Shown: positions 50,657-58,789, counted from the first letter of the stretch. The stretch is 64,000 nucleotides of DNA from Eggerthella timonensis (GCF_900184265.1 NZ_FXXA01000002.1:3765983-3829982); one strand, 5' to 3'. Numbers and translations are program-made. Notes: generated by a model not told the origin, from the sequence alone.

Positions 50657-53392
50657 TTACTTCCGCTGGGTCATGCGGCGACGGGCCGTCATCGCAACCG
50701 CGGCGCCCGCGACGAGCGCGCCACCCGCCAGGGTCATCAGACCCGTGGTGGCGTCGCCCGTTTGGGCCAGGTTGGACGACGAGGCGGCCAAGCCGGTCTG
50801 GCCCGTGCCCAGGTCCTTCGCCTGCGAGAGGTACAGGTGCATGTCGGCCACCTGCGACTGGCCGATGCCCAGCTGCTCCATCATGGTGATGGACATGCTG
50901 ATGGGGATCACCGTGTCGTTCTCGGCAGCCGGGATGGACAGCGTGAACTGGTTGCCGCTCTGCGCGATCGCATTGCCCTGGTACGACAGCGATTTGATGT
51001 ACTCCAAGCCCTGCCCCGACGCGGCGAAGCTCACCGTGAAGGTGCCGTTCTCCTGAGGACGCACGAGTGCCGTGTCGCCGAAGTACTGCGCCGCCATGGA
51101 CTTCTCGGTCACGCTGCCCTGCTTGAAGAACGCGATGGGCACCTCGTAGGTGTGGCCCACCTGGAACGAGACGTTCTCGCTGGCGTTGAAGCGATCGATA
51201 GCCTCCTTCAGCGACGTGGCGGCCTGGTTGACCGCGTCCTGCGAGGCGTTGGCGTCGTTCAGAACCGCACGGGCCGCGGAAAGCGTGCTCTGCAGGCTCT
51301 CCCACGCCGCATCGCTCTTCTTGCCCTGCGTCAGAGCGGAGGCCTGGTCCACCAGGCTCTGGAGCGCTGTTTTGTCGACGCTCGTCACCGGCGTGTCGCC
51401 GTTCTTGAGCGCGATGGTGGACGTGTCCACCGTCATGGCGTACGTGATGTCCATGTTCATGGAGCCGCCCACGTGCAGGGCCAGATCGATCGCGCTCTCG
51501 AGCGAGGGCACGTTGACAGTGTACGTCTTGTTGGCGGATTGCTTGACGGCCTGGCCGTTGTAGGTGAGGTCGCCGATGGCGTCGTCGTAGCCCGTGGAGC
51601 CGCCGAAGTACACCACCACGTCAAACGTGCCGTCCTCCAGCAGGCTCAGCTCCACCGCGGTGCCGAAGTACTTGGTCACCATCTGCTGGAGCATGTCCTG
51701 CATGCCGGCGAACGAGCCGGCGCCCGCATAGCTTACGGAAGCCGTGTACGTTTTGCCGACCACCATGCCGTACTGACCCGACGGGGCCTCCTTGTCCGCG
51801 CTGGTCTTGAACGTCTCGATAGCGGCGTTGAGCTGGGCGGTCACGCCGTCGACGCCCTGCTGCGGGATATTCTCGTTCGCGGCGGCTTTCTCAGCCGAAG
51901 CGATGGCCGCCTGCAGCGCGTCCCATGCCTCGTCGGTCTTGTTGCCCTGCGTGAGCTTCTTCGCCGCAGCAAGCGCCTCGTTCAGCTTGGCCTTGTCGAC
52001 CGTTTCAACGTCGCCGCTGCCGTCGTCAGCGTCGGGCACGTTGCTCAGGTCGAACGTGATGGTGTCGGTGATCACCATGGGCATGTTGTCCGAGCTCAGC
52101 GACACCTCGATGCTGGAGGGCAGCTCCTTGAAGGCCAGGACGAACGCGCCGTCCGTCACCGCGTACTTCGCGCCATCGTACGTGAGGGCGAACCCGGCAG
52201 CGGCCGCGCCCGTCGCGGTGACCGGCAGCTTCACCGTGTAGGTGCCGTCCCGGTAGACGATGGTCGCCTCCGACTCCATGAAACGGGATGCCATGCTGCC
52301 GTACTGCGCCCACGTGATGCCGGCCGTGTACTCCTTGCCCTCCACGATGGTATCGTCGGAACCCCCGTCGCCACCAGGCTGTTCAGGATCGGGCGTCGCA
52401 GCCCCTTCAGTGGCGCCGGCCGTGTCGAAGGAGGCGAAGGCGCTGTGCGTCATCTCGCGGTTCATGGCGGGCACATAGTACGTGAAGCCCACCTCGACGG
52501 CGCCGTCGATGCTGTCGACCGTGCCCGTGAACACGTAGTTGCCATCAGCATCGCGGGTCAACGCGGTGGGAGCCTTGTCGGCGCCCAGCGTGAGCGCGCG
52601 GAACTCGTAGGCGTCGCCGGCCTTCACGACGAGGGTCACGGTGTAGGAACCTTCGCCCACCTGCACGGTGGCGTTGGGGTCGATCATGTTTCCGGCCATG
52701 GAGGGCTTGCCGCTTGCGTCTGCGAACGAGACGGGCACAGTGTAGGTCTTGCCGACCTCTAGCTGGTCGCCCGCGTCGGGTTCGGTGCTGGGGTTCGGAT
52801 CGGGAGTGGGCTCGGGCGTCGGTTCGGGATCGGGAGCCGGTTCAGGGTCGGGCGTTGGCTCAGGGTCGGGGTCGACCGCCGGCGGCTCCGTCGGCAGGCT
52901 GGACGCGTCCAGCGACAGGTTCACGCCCACCGCGCCCATGCCCATGTCCTGCATGGTTTTGATGGTCAGCGACACCCCGATGGAGCCGGTGAGCGTGCTG
53001 GAGAGTATCTGGAACTCGCCCGCCCCCGTGGAGACGGCCGCCGTGCCGCCGTACGTCATGCCCAAAAGCTCGCTCATGCCCTTGTCGTTCGCCGAAACGC
53101 GGATGTCGTAACCGCCATCATGGTAACTCACCGTAGCCGTCTTGCTCAAATAGCTCGCAGCCATGGACTCGGCGCCCGTCGAAGCGTTCAGCCACGACAC
53201 CGGCACCGTATACGTTCGGCCTTCCTCCAGGTAGAACCCGTCGTTCGTGGCTGCGGCAGACGCCGTCGCCCCACCCGATCCGTCTGCCTGCGCAAGCGCC
53301 ATCGTCGGCACCATGCCCGCGGTCAACGTCGCCGCAAGCATCACCGCCGCACCGCGCTTCGCAAACGCGAACCTCTGCCTCGATCTGATCAT
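50657..53392 (-). CDS. Sortase-anchored surface protein with multiple NEAT-like domains
   Basis: The protein has 911 residues. The start at 53392 is preferred over the ATG seven codons upstream because AAAGGA sits 7 nt before it. A signal peptide is followed by a first NEAT-like module (GRTYTVPVSWLNASTG), a Pro/Glu/Asp repeat linker near residues 160-205, and two more modules (GKTYTVPVSFADASGK, GKEYTAGITWAQYGS). Then come a FIVAR-like helical repeat, a fourth module (GKTYTASVSYAGAGS), a second FIVAR repeat and a fifth module (GHTYEVPIAFFKQGS). It ends with LAQTG, a membrane helix and RRRMTQRK, an LPxTG variant sorting signal. It probably captures haem at the wall. Confidence 0.85.
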   Translation of the reverse strand: MIRSRQRFAFAKRGAAVMLAATLTAGMVPTMALAQADGSGGATASAAATNDGFYLEEGRTYTVPVSWLNASTGAESMAASYLSKTATVSYHDGGYDIRVSANDKGMSELLGMTYGGTAAVSTGAGEFQILSSTLTGSIGVSLTIKTMQDMGMGAVGVNLSLDASSLPTEPPAVDPDPEPTPDPEPAPDPEPTPEPTPDPNPSTEPDAGDQLEVGKTYTVPVSFADASGKPSMAGNMIDPNATVQVGEGSYTVTLVVKAGDAYEFRALTLGADKAPTALTRDADGNYVFTGTVDSIDGAVEVGFTYYVPAMNREMTHSAFASFDTAGATEGAATPDPEQPGGDGGSDDTIVEGKEYTAGITWAQYGSMASRFMESEATIVYRDGTYTVKLPVTATGAAAAGFALTYDGAKYAVTDGAFVLAFKELPSSIEVSLSSDNMPMVITDTITFDLSNVPDADDGSGDVETVDKAKLNEALAAAKKLTQGNKTDEAWDALQAAIASAEKAAANENIPQQGVDGVTAQLNAAIETFKTSADKEAPSGQYGMVVGKTYTASVSYAGAGSFAGMQDMLQQMVTKYFGTAVELSLLEDGTFDVVVYFGGSTGYDDAIGDLTYNGQAVKQSANKTYTVNVPSLESAIDLALHVGGSMNMDITYAMTVDTSTIALKNGDTPVTSVDKTALQSLVDQASALTQGKKSDAAWESLQSTLSAARAVLNDANASQDAVNQAATSLKEAIDRFNASENVSFQVGHTYEVPIAFFKQGSVTEKSMAAQYFGDTALVRPQENGTFTVSFAASGQGLEYIKSLSYQGNAIAQSGNQFTLSIPAAENDTVIPISMSITMMEQLGIGQSQVADMHLYLSQAKDLGTGQTGLAASSSNLAQTGDATTGLMTLAGGALVAGAAVAMTARRRMTQRK

Positions 53393-53463
53393 TCGCACAT
53401 CCTTTCGTCTCATGGCCGCGCCCCTTGCCTTTCGTCGCGCGCCATCGGCACGCGCCTCGTTTT

Positions 53464-53479
53464 GTTAGACAAAGCTAAC
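53464..53479. promoter_or_regulatory. LysR-type operator palindrome (haem operon side)
   Basis: GTTAGACAAAGCTAAC has GTTAG and CTAAC separated by 6 nt, and lies 72 nt upstream of the NEAT surface-protein start. The same GTTAG-N6-CTAAC recurs at 53634. Confidence 0.65.
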
Positions 53480-53633
53480 TCAACGTGAAAACAAGGGCCC
53501 GCATCGGGGCCGCAACCAACCGTCTCTCCTACATGATCGTCCATCACTATGCGGTGAGGGGCGCGCGGCGACAAGCGTGAAAACGCGAATCCCGTTCATG
53601 AATTTAACGGGCTGTTTACAAATTTCGAACATA

Positions 53634-53649
53634 GTTAGCTACAACTAAC
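53634..53649. promoter_or_regulatory. LysR-type operator palindrome (regulator side)
   Basis: GTTAGCTACAACTAAC, with the same half-sites and spacing as 53464-53479, lies upstream of the LysR gene next to a TATGAT-like -10 (about 53652). Confidence 0.65.
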
Positions 53650-53660
53650 ATTATGATGGG

Positions 53661-53693
53661 CACGGGGCGTTCGAGAACTCCGAACGCCCCGTG
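53661..53693 (+). promoter_or_regulatory. Strong leader hairpin upstream of LysR gene
   Basis: CACGGGGCGTTCG and CGAACGCCCCGTG form a perfect 13-bp stem with a 7-nt loop, between the presumed -10 and the start at 53776. It could attenuate transcription or stabilise the message. Confidence 0.5.
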
Positions 53694-53775
53694 CGGCACC
53701 GCTTGCCGCAGGAAAGCCCGTTCGGGTTTCCAGAACGACCGTCGACGCATCGGAAGAAAGGAACCGCGCCCGCCG

Positions 53776-54729
53776 ATGAGGACCGAATACCTTGAGGAGT
53801 TCATCGCCTTCTCCCGCCATCTCAGCTTCAGCGAGACGGCGGAAGAGCTGTTCATCGCGAAATCGACCCTGAGCACCCATATCGCGAACCTCGAGCGCGA
53901 GCTTGGCCTGAAGCTGATCGACCGCGACAACGACAACGCGCTCACGCAGGAAGGCGCCCTGTTCCTCGACGGCGCGAAGTCGGCCCTCGAAACGCTCGAA
54001 GGCACCGTGACGCGCTGCACGCGGTTTCGGGAGGAGGCGGCCGGGCGCGTGCGCATCGCCTGCCTCACGCCCACGGCGTCCCTCGCCTCGCTTTTGAGCG
54101 AGCGCCTCGAGGTGCCGTTCCAGTTCGTCGACCGGGAGTTCCGCGAGCAGCCGTTCGCGCCCCTCGACACCAACCGCGCCGACATCGCGCTGCTGTGCGA
54201 TTTCTCGTACTTCCCCCGCCTCGTCGACGAGGCGCTGGCGCGCGGCCTCGCCTACCGCCCGGCGCGCCCGTTCCCGGCCGTCATCGCCATGATGGCCTCG
54301 CACCCGCTAGCGGCGAAGCGCCAGCTTTCGCGCGACGACCTGGTGGGAGCCTCCATCATGACGGAAAGCATGCTGGCCTACGAGCACGATCGCATCCTGA
54401 TCGACCGGATGCTAGGCGCCGACCTGCACCTGTCGTACGCGCCCGGCAGCATGCAGAGCTTCTCCGATTTGCTCATCGCCGACTTCGGCACGGCGCTGTA
54501 CATCACGCCCAAGGCGACGGCCAGCCTGTACTGCGCACGGCGCGACGACGTCGTCCTGGTGGACCGGCTCGACGGCGCGCCGTTCGGATTCCCGCTCGTC
54601 GTGGCGTGGCGGGCCGATGCGGACCCCCGGGTGATAAGCGCGGCCGAGACGATCCACGCCTGCCTGAAGGAGCTCGAACAGCTCGAGAACCTGGCACCGC
54701 GCGACCGCGCCATCAAGGCGGCCAGCTGA
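53776..54729 (+). CDS. LysR family transcriptional regulator
   Basis: The protein has 317 residues. The ATG at 53776 matches the conserved N-terminus MRTEYLEEFIAFSRHLSFSE. The winged helix is TAEELFIAKSTLSTHIANLE, followed by RELGLKLIDRDNDNALTQEG. The C-terminal effector domain is about residues 90-300. The ribosome site is weak (AAAGGA 14 nt away). It is divergent from the haem-uptake operon, and matching palindromes at both ends of the shared upstream region suggest it controls that operon and itself, probably in response to haem or iron status. Confidence 0.92.
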   Translation: MRTEYLEEFIAFSRHLSFSETAEELFIAKSTLSTHIANLERELGLKLIDRDNDNALTQEGALFLDGAKSALETLEGTVTRCTRFREEAAGRVRIACLTPTASLASLLSERLEVPFQFVDREFREQPFAPLDTNRADIALLCDFSYFPRLVDEALARGLAYRPARPFPAVIAMMASHPLAAKRQLSRDDLVGASIMTESMLAYEHDRILIDRMLGADLHLSYAPGSMQSFSDLLIADFGTALYITPKATASLYCARRDDVVLVDRLDGAPFGFPLVVAWRADADPRVISAAETIHACLKELEQLENLAPRDRAIKAAS

Positions 54730-54736
54730 GGGAACG

Positions 54737-54922
54737 CTATCCAGCCTGGTAGATAGCCTCGAGTTCGCCGCCCTCGACGAGCGCGCACAGGGCGTTGCTC
54801 GCCTGCTCGCTCTCGATGCCCATATGCTCGAACCGCTTCGCCAGCTTGAGGCAGTACGACAGATCGCCGGATTCCAGGGACAGCAGGGCGGACGTGGCTT
54901 GTTCGTTCAGTTTTCCAAACAT
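54737..54922 (-). CDS. Small hypothetical protein (61 aa)
   Basis: GGAAAGGAG lies 6 nt before the ATG at 54922. The product (MFGKLNEQATSALLSLESGD, LSYCLKLAKRFEHMGIESEQ, ASNALCALVEGGELEAIYQAG) is soluble and mostly helical with two cysteines, and no family is recognised. It is convergent with the LysR gene (7 nt between the stops). The good ribosome site supports it as real. Confidence 0.55.
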   Translation of the reverse strand: MFGKLNEQATSALLSLESGDLSYCLKLAKRFEHMGIESEQASNALCALVEGGELEAIYQAG

Positions 54923-55048
54923 GAGGTGCTCCTTTCCTTTTCGTTGCATCCAGCGTACTGCGCTGAGAAAAAGAAGCGTTTGGACGAATGGAGAACGTGG
55001 GCCGTCGGTTTTGGCCGATCGTACAAAGGGATTTGCCATAGAGCCAAC

Positions 55049-55213
55049 GCGCTGTGCGGGAAAATCGGGTTTTTGGCAATCCGAGCCTCGCATTGTGCAC
55101 CGGGGCGAACACGCGACCTGGTGTTTTGCCGTCGAGGGCTCCGCCGAAAGACGTTTCGTCGCGGCAAAGCCCGGAAAGGACTGCCAAAAACCCGATTTTT
55201 CCGCACACAGCGC
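55049..55213 (+). repeat. Palindromic element PE-6 (dispersed family)
   Basis: Arms 55049-55078 and 55182-55213 pair nearly perfectly with one 2-nt indel (GCGCTGTG, AAAATCGGGTTTTTGGCA). Pairing extends 4 nt inward. The loop carries the core GCGACCTGG at 55113-55121 followed by TGTTTTGCCGTCG. It is intergenic, between the small hypothetical gene and the PucR gene. Confidence 0.8.
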
Positions 55214-55252
55214 TATGAAACCGTGCACGGGCGCAACGCGTCGGAACGCGCC

Positions 55253-56428
55253 TCAGGGTTGCAGCAGGGGGTTCGTGTGATCCAGATAGACGAGCCCCAG
55301 CAGGAACGTGAATTCGCGGTCGGGGGATTCGGACATCCCGAGCACGTCCTTCGCCTTGCGCAGACGGTAGCGCAGCGTATTCGGGTGCTGGTGCAGCGCT
55401 TCGGCCGCGAGGCGCAGGTCGCCGTAGGCGCGCGCGACCGCTTCGGCCGTCGCGGCGAGCTCGGTGCCGTGGGCGTCGTCGTACTCCTCCAGCAGCGCGC
55501 GGTGCAGCGCCGCGGTGCGCCAGAACAAGCGGCCCTCGCACGCAGCCGCTCGGAACGCATCGTGGTGCAGGTCGGCCCAGGTCACCACGTCCTCGTTCTC
55601 GATCTCCGCGGTCTTCAGCGCGGCAAGCGCCTCGCGCACGCTCATGTCGCCGTCCGAGAGCGGCGTCTCCTCGCCCACCCCCAGCGATACCGAGCCTGCG
55701 GTTCGCATGCGCTCGACCAGGTCGCTCTCCGAGCGCGTGCGCACCCCTGCAGGCGGCTGCGCGTACGAGACGAACGCGAGCAGCGCGGCGTGGTAGCGGA
55801 AGACGAACGTCGCCTCCACCACGTCCCAATCGCGTTCGAAGCCGCGCAACACCGCAGACAGCGCGTCGAGCGTCGCGTAGAGCGAACATTCGTCGAGCGA
55901 TCGCGGAGCCGCGGCGATGCACTGCACGGTGGAACCCGTGGTGCCCGCGAGCTCGTACAGCGCCGCGCGCGCGGCCTGCGGATCGTGTCCCGACAGCAGC
56001 TTGTCGAGGATGCGGCCCTTGTCGGATTCCTCGGCATCGCGATGGATGAGATCAAGCGCCTGGTACGCCACCACCTCGTGATAGCCCCCGTCGTAGAGGT
56101 ACAGCGGCACGCCAGCATCCTCGGCAGCCACCACCACGCTCTCGCTCACGATGGGACGATACACCTTCTTCAAGGCAATGCCCGACACGCCGCGCGCGAT
56201 CAGAACGAGCAGCGACCGTTCGGACAGCTCGGGATCGTCGCGCGCGAAGCCCAGGTTCGTCACGATGAACTCGCCGGGGACGTACGACAGGTATCCGTTG
56301 TCCTTGTCGGGGGCGCAGTCGAGGATGCCCACGTTGCGCACCTCGCGCGCACCGGCGCCGGCGCACTGCGTGATGGGCTGCACCTGCTCGAACGCCGGCA
56401 ACGCCAGTATGTCCGCAACCGTGATCAT
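55253..56428 (-). CDS. PucR family transcriptional regulator
   Basis: The protein has 391 residues. GGAGGAGG supports the start MITVADILALPAFEQVQPIT, the conserved opening of the PucR N-terminal domain. The middle is a GGDEF-like/effector region. The C-terminal PucR helix-turn-helix is LHQHPNTLRYRLRKAKDVLG (residues about 350-370). PucR proteins activate purine and amino-acid catabolic operons. It lies downstream of the guanidine-catabolism operon, with two parS sites in its upstream region. A close relative is at the right window edge. Confidence 0.92.
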   Translation of the reverse strand: MITVADILALPAFEQVQPITQCAGAGAREVRNVGILDCAPDKDNGYLSYVPGEFIVTNLGFARDDPELSERSLLVLIARGVSGIALKKVYRPIVSESVVVAAEDAGVPLYLYDGGYHEVVAYQALDLIHRDAEESDKGRILDKLLSGHDPQAARAALYELAGTTGSTVQCIAAAPRSLDECSLYATLDALSAVLRGFERDWDVVEATFVFRYHAALLAFVSYAQPPAGVRTRSESDLVERMRTAGSVSLGVGEETPLSDGDMSVREALAALKTAEIENEDVVTWADLHHDAFRAAACEGRLFWRTAALHRALLEEYDDAHGTELAATAEAVARAYGDLRLAAEALHQHPNTLRYRLRKAKDVLGMSESPDREFTFLLGLVYLDHTNPLLQP

Positions 56429-56494
56429 GGAGCCTCCTCCCGAAACCTTTCGAGCCCATGATACCGCAGAAGCCGCACCGCGCGGCATACAAGA

Positions 56495-56510
56495 TGCTTC
56501 ACGTGAAACA
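56495..56510. other. Near-parS site (one mismatch)
   Basis: TGCTTCACGTGAAACA differs from parS by T to C at position 3. It is 36 bp from the perfect site at 56531, upstream of the PucR gene. Confidence 0.75.
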
Positions 56511-56530
56511 ACCGGGCGTTTGAGAACGGA

Positions 56531-56546
56531 TGTTTCACGTGAAACA
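56531..56546. other. parS chromosome partition site
   Basis: Exact TGTTTCACGTGAAACA, ending only 3 bp before the left arm of palindromic element PE-7. Confidence 0.92.
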
Positions 56547-56549
56547 TCT

Positions 56550-56669
56550 TGGCACAAAATCGACGATATGAACGATTTTTGGACCTCGTTTTCGACGCTT
56601 TGCAGCATTATCCCAGGTCGACAAGTACCGCAAGGAGTGAAAATCGTTCATATCGTCGATTTTGTGCCA
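56550..56669 (-). repeat. Palindromic element PE-7, perfect 30-bp arms (dispersed family)
   Basis: The 30-nt arms 56550-56579 and 56640-56669 are exact inverted copies (TGGCACAAAATCGACGATAT, then GAACGATTTT). They are nearly the same arms as PE-2. The minus strand carries the core TCGACCTGG (56613-56621). It is intergenic, between the PucR and dehydrogenase genes, and abuts a parS site. Confidence 0.85.
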
Positions 56670-56832
56670 GCCGTACGAGCAGGGCGCGGATCGGGGGCTC
56701 GTTGAGGGCCAGGCCGGATGCTGAGCGCAACGCAGGGGCGGGGCCCGTCAAGCGACTCAGCGCCGAGACGGCACGCCGGGGCCGCTCGACATTCGGCAGC
56801 GCGCGCACCCACCCCGCGCGCCGCCGCGCGCT

Positions 56833-57822
56833 CTACACCTCGTTGACCAGCTTGAACACCCGCTCTTTCTCCCCCTTCAGGAAGTGGACGATGTTCTCGC
56901 AGCTCAGACGCTCCAAGTCCTCGATGGCCGTGGTCGAGTAGAACGCGGAGTGCGGCGTGATGATCACGTTGTCGCGTCCCACCAGCTTGTTCGTGGCCAA
57001 ATCGGGCGTCTCGTCGTACAGCACGTCGGTGCCGAACGCGCGCAGCTTGCCCGCGTCGAGCGCCGCCACGAGCGCCTCCTCGTCCACGCACAGGCCGCGA
57101 CCCAGGTTGATGAAGATGGGACGGCGCGCCATGGCGTCGAACGCCGCCTCGTCGAAGTAGTGCACGTTGTCGTCGGTCAGGCACATGTGGTTCACGATGA
57201 TGTCGGCCTGCTCCAACAGCTCGCCCTTGCTCACGCGCGTCACGCCGCGCTCGGCGAACGCCACGTCGTCCACGTTCGGATCGCACGCGATCACGCGCTT
57301 CACCAGGCCCGAAGCTTTCTCGGCCGTACACTTCCCGATCTTGCCGAACCCGACGATACCCAACACCTGGTCCTCCAGGCGCGGCCACTGCGGAGCGGCG
57401 GCATAATCCCACTTGTGGCGCTCGTCGATCTCCTTCTGGTAGAACTTGAAGTGCTTGTTGAGCGCGTTCATGTACGCGATGGCGCTTTCCGACACGTCCC
57501 ACGTGCAGTACTCGCCGATAGGGCACACGCCGATGCCGCGCTTCGTAGCCTCCTCCAAGTCCACCTGGTCGTATCCCGTGGAGTTCAGCGACACCACCTT
57601 GAGCTTCGGCGCGTGGGCGAAAGCCTCGGCGTCCACCGTGACGAACGCCGTGAGCAGCGCGTCGGCATCGGCCATATGCTCGTAGAACTCGTCGCGCTTG
57701 CCGTCCTCGTACTCGTACACCTCAACCTCCACGTCGGCACCGAGACCCGCTCGCAGGGTCTCGGTTTCCAGCGTGTGGTCGGGCATCATGGAGTCGGGAT
57801 GGTCGCAAATCAAAACCTTCAT
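56833..57822 (-). CDS. D-isomer-specific 2-hydroxyacid dehydrogenase
   Basis: The protein has 329 residues. The NAD-binding Rossmann motif is LGIVGFGKIGKCTAEKA (near residue 155). The catalytic Arg is in INLGRGLCVDEEALVAAL, the Glu in VLYDETPDL and the His in NVIITPHSAFYS, the standard triad of D-lactate/D-glycerate-type dehydrogenases. The first domain begins MKVLICDHPDSMMPDH. It interconverts a 2-oxoacid and D-2-hydroxyacid. It is the last gene of the guanidine-compound operon, so its substrate may derive from that pathway. Confidence 0.92.
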   Translation of the reverse strand: MKVLICDHPDSMMPDHTLETETLRAGLGADVEVEVYEYEDGKRDEFYEHMADADALLTAFVTVDAEAFAHAPKLKVVSLNSTGYDQVDLEEATKRGIGVCPIGEYCTWDVSESAIAYMNALNKHFKFYQKEIDERHKWDYAAAPQWPRLEDQVLGIVGFGKIGKCTAEKASGLVKRVIACDPNVDDVAFAERGVTRVSKGELLEQADIIVNHMCLTDDNVHYFDEAAFDAMARRPIFINLGRGLCVDEEALVAALDAGKLRAFGTDVLYDETPDLATNKLVGRDNVIITPHSAFYSTTAIEDLERLSCENIVHFLKGEKERVFKLVNEV

Positions 57823-57852
57823 GACAGCCCTTCCTTTCAGTCGCGTCGCGCG

Positions 57853-58710
57853 TTACGGACGCTCGATGGGCTGCGTGAGGCAGTGGGGGCCGCCGCCCGC
57901 ATGCAGGATCTGGTCGAGCGGCACGTCGATCACGTCCAGGCCCAACGCGCGCATCTTGTCGTTGATATGCTTGTTCTTCTCGATGGCGATGACCTTGCCG
58001 TCGCCGATGCACTGCACGTTGCAGCCGTGCTTGTACATGTCCTCGCTAGCCACGGGGATCAGCTCGAAGTTGCGACGCTTGAGCATCTGCAGGAAGTTGT
58101 AGGGAAGCTGGTCGATGCAAGCCAGCGCCACCTGCGGGGCCACGATGTTGAAGATCATGTCGAGGTGCAGGTTGTCCGGCGGGCACGGCACGCCCACCAC
58201 GGTGTAGCCGAACTTCTGCAGCTGGTCGCGCAGGTTGTCGACGCCAGCCTGGTCGGTGCGGTCCACCTGGCCCCATGCCAGCGTGTGCTCGTCGATCATC
58301 CAGAAGTCGCCGCCCTCCATGCAGCCCGCGTTCACGCGCGCCACGATGGGAACGCCCATCTCCTTGAGCTTGTTCTCGTACGCCACGGCCTCGACCTGGC
58401 GAACCGGATGGCGGAAGTGGCCGATCACGGCGCCTTCCTTGATCATGCAGCCGTAGTCGCGGGCGAACGTCATCACCTCGAACTCGGGGCGCGCCTCCAC
58501 TTCCACGACCTCGATGCCGTTGGCCTTGTAGGCGTCCACGAGCATCTGCCACTCGGCCACCATGACGTCGTTCTTCTCCTGGTCGCCCTTCTTCATCCAC
58601 TCGGCGGTGATCACGTTGATGCCGTTGAACTGGTAGTAGCGCGGCGAGCACATCATCACTTTCTTCAGGGTGTTCGTCGCGTTGGACACGTACACTTTCT
58701 CTTCAGCCAT
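57853..58710 (-). CDS. Guanidino-group hydrolase (amidinotransferase/DDAH-like)
   Basis: The protein has 285 residues, shorter than arginine deiminase (about 400). Cys277 in HAGGGPHCLTQPIER is the nucleophile and contains the family's terminal GG..HC motif. Other active-site regions are VNAGCMEGGDFWMIDEHTL, DNLHLDMIFNIV and the Asp/Glu-bearing FARDYGCMI. This size fits dimethylarginine dimethylaminohydrolase or related hydrolases releasing citrulline. Its neighbours (carbamoyltransferase, YfcC transporter) suggest an arginine-derived substrate; the exact one is unknown. A GGAGG site precedes it. Confidence 0.85.
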   Translation of the reverse strand: MAEEKVYVSNATNTLKKVMMCSPRYYQFNGINVITAEWMKKGDQEKNDVMVAEWQMLVDAYKANGIEVVEVEARPEFEVMTFARDYGCMIKEGAVIGHFRHPVRQVEAVAYENKLKEMGVPIVARVNAGCMEGGDFWMIDEHTLAWGQVDRTDQAGVDNLRDQLQKFGYTVVGVPCPPDNLHLDMIFNIVAPQVALACIDQLPYNFLQMLKRRNFELIPVASEDMYKHGCNVQCIGDGKVIAIEKNKHINDKMRALGLDVIDVPLDQILHAGGGPHCLTQPIERP

Positions 58711-58789
58711 GGGAGGCTCCTTTCATTGGTATGTTCGCGAAACTCGTTTGAGAACCGGAGCGCGCGGGGCGCTCCGGGAAAGCGGAGGG

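Noticed and set aside
2035-56669. Palindromic elements interpreted as integron attC sites
   Set aside because: attC sites need RYYYAAC/GTTRRRY ends. Only one copy has a weak resemblance and no integrase or cassette array is present.
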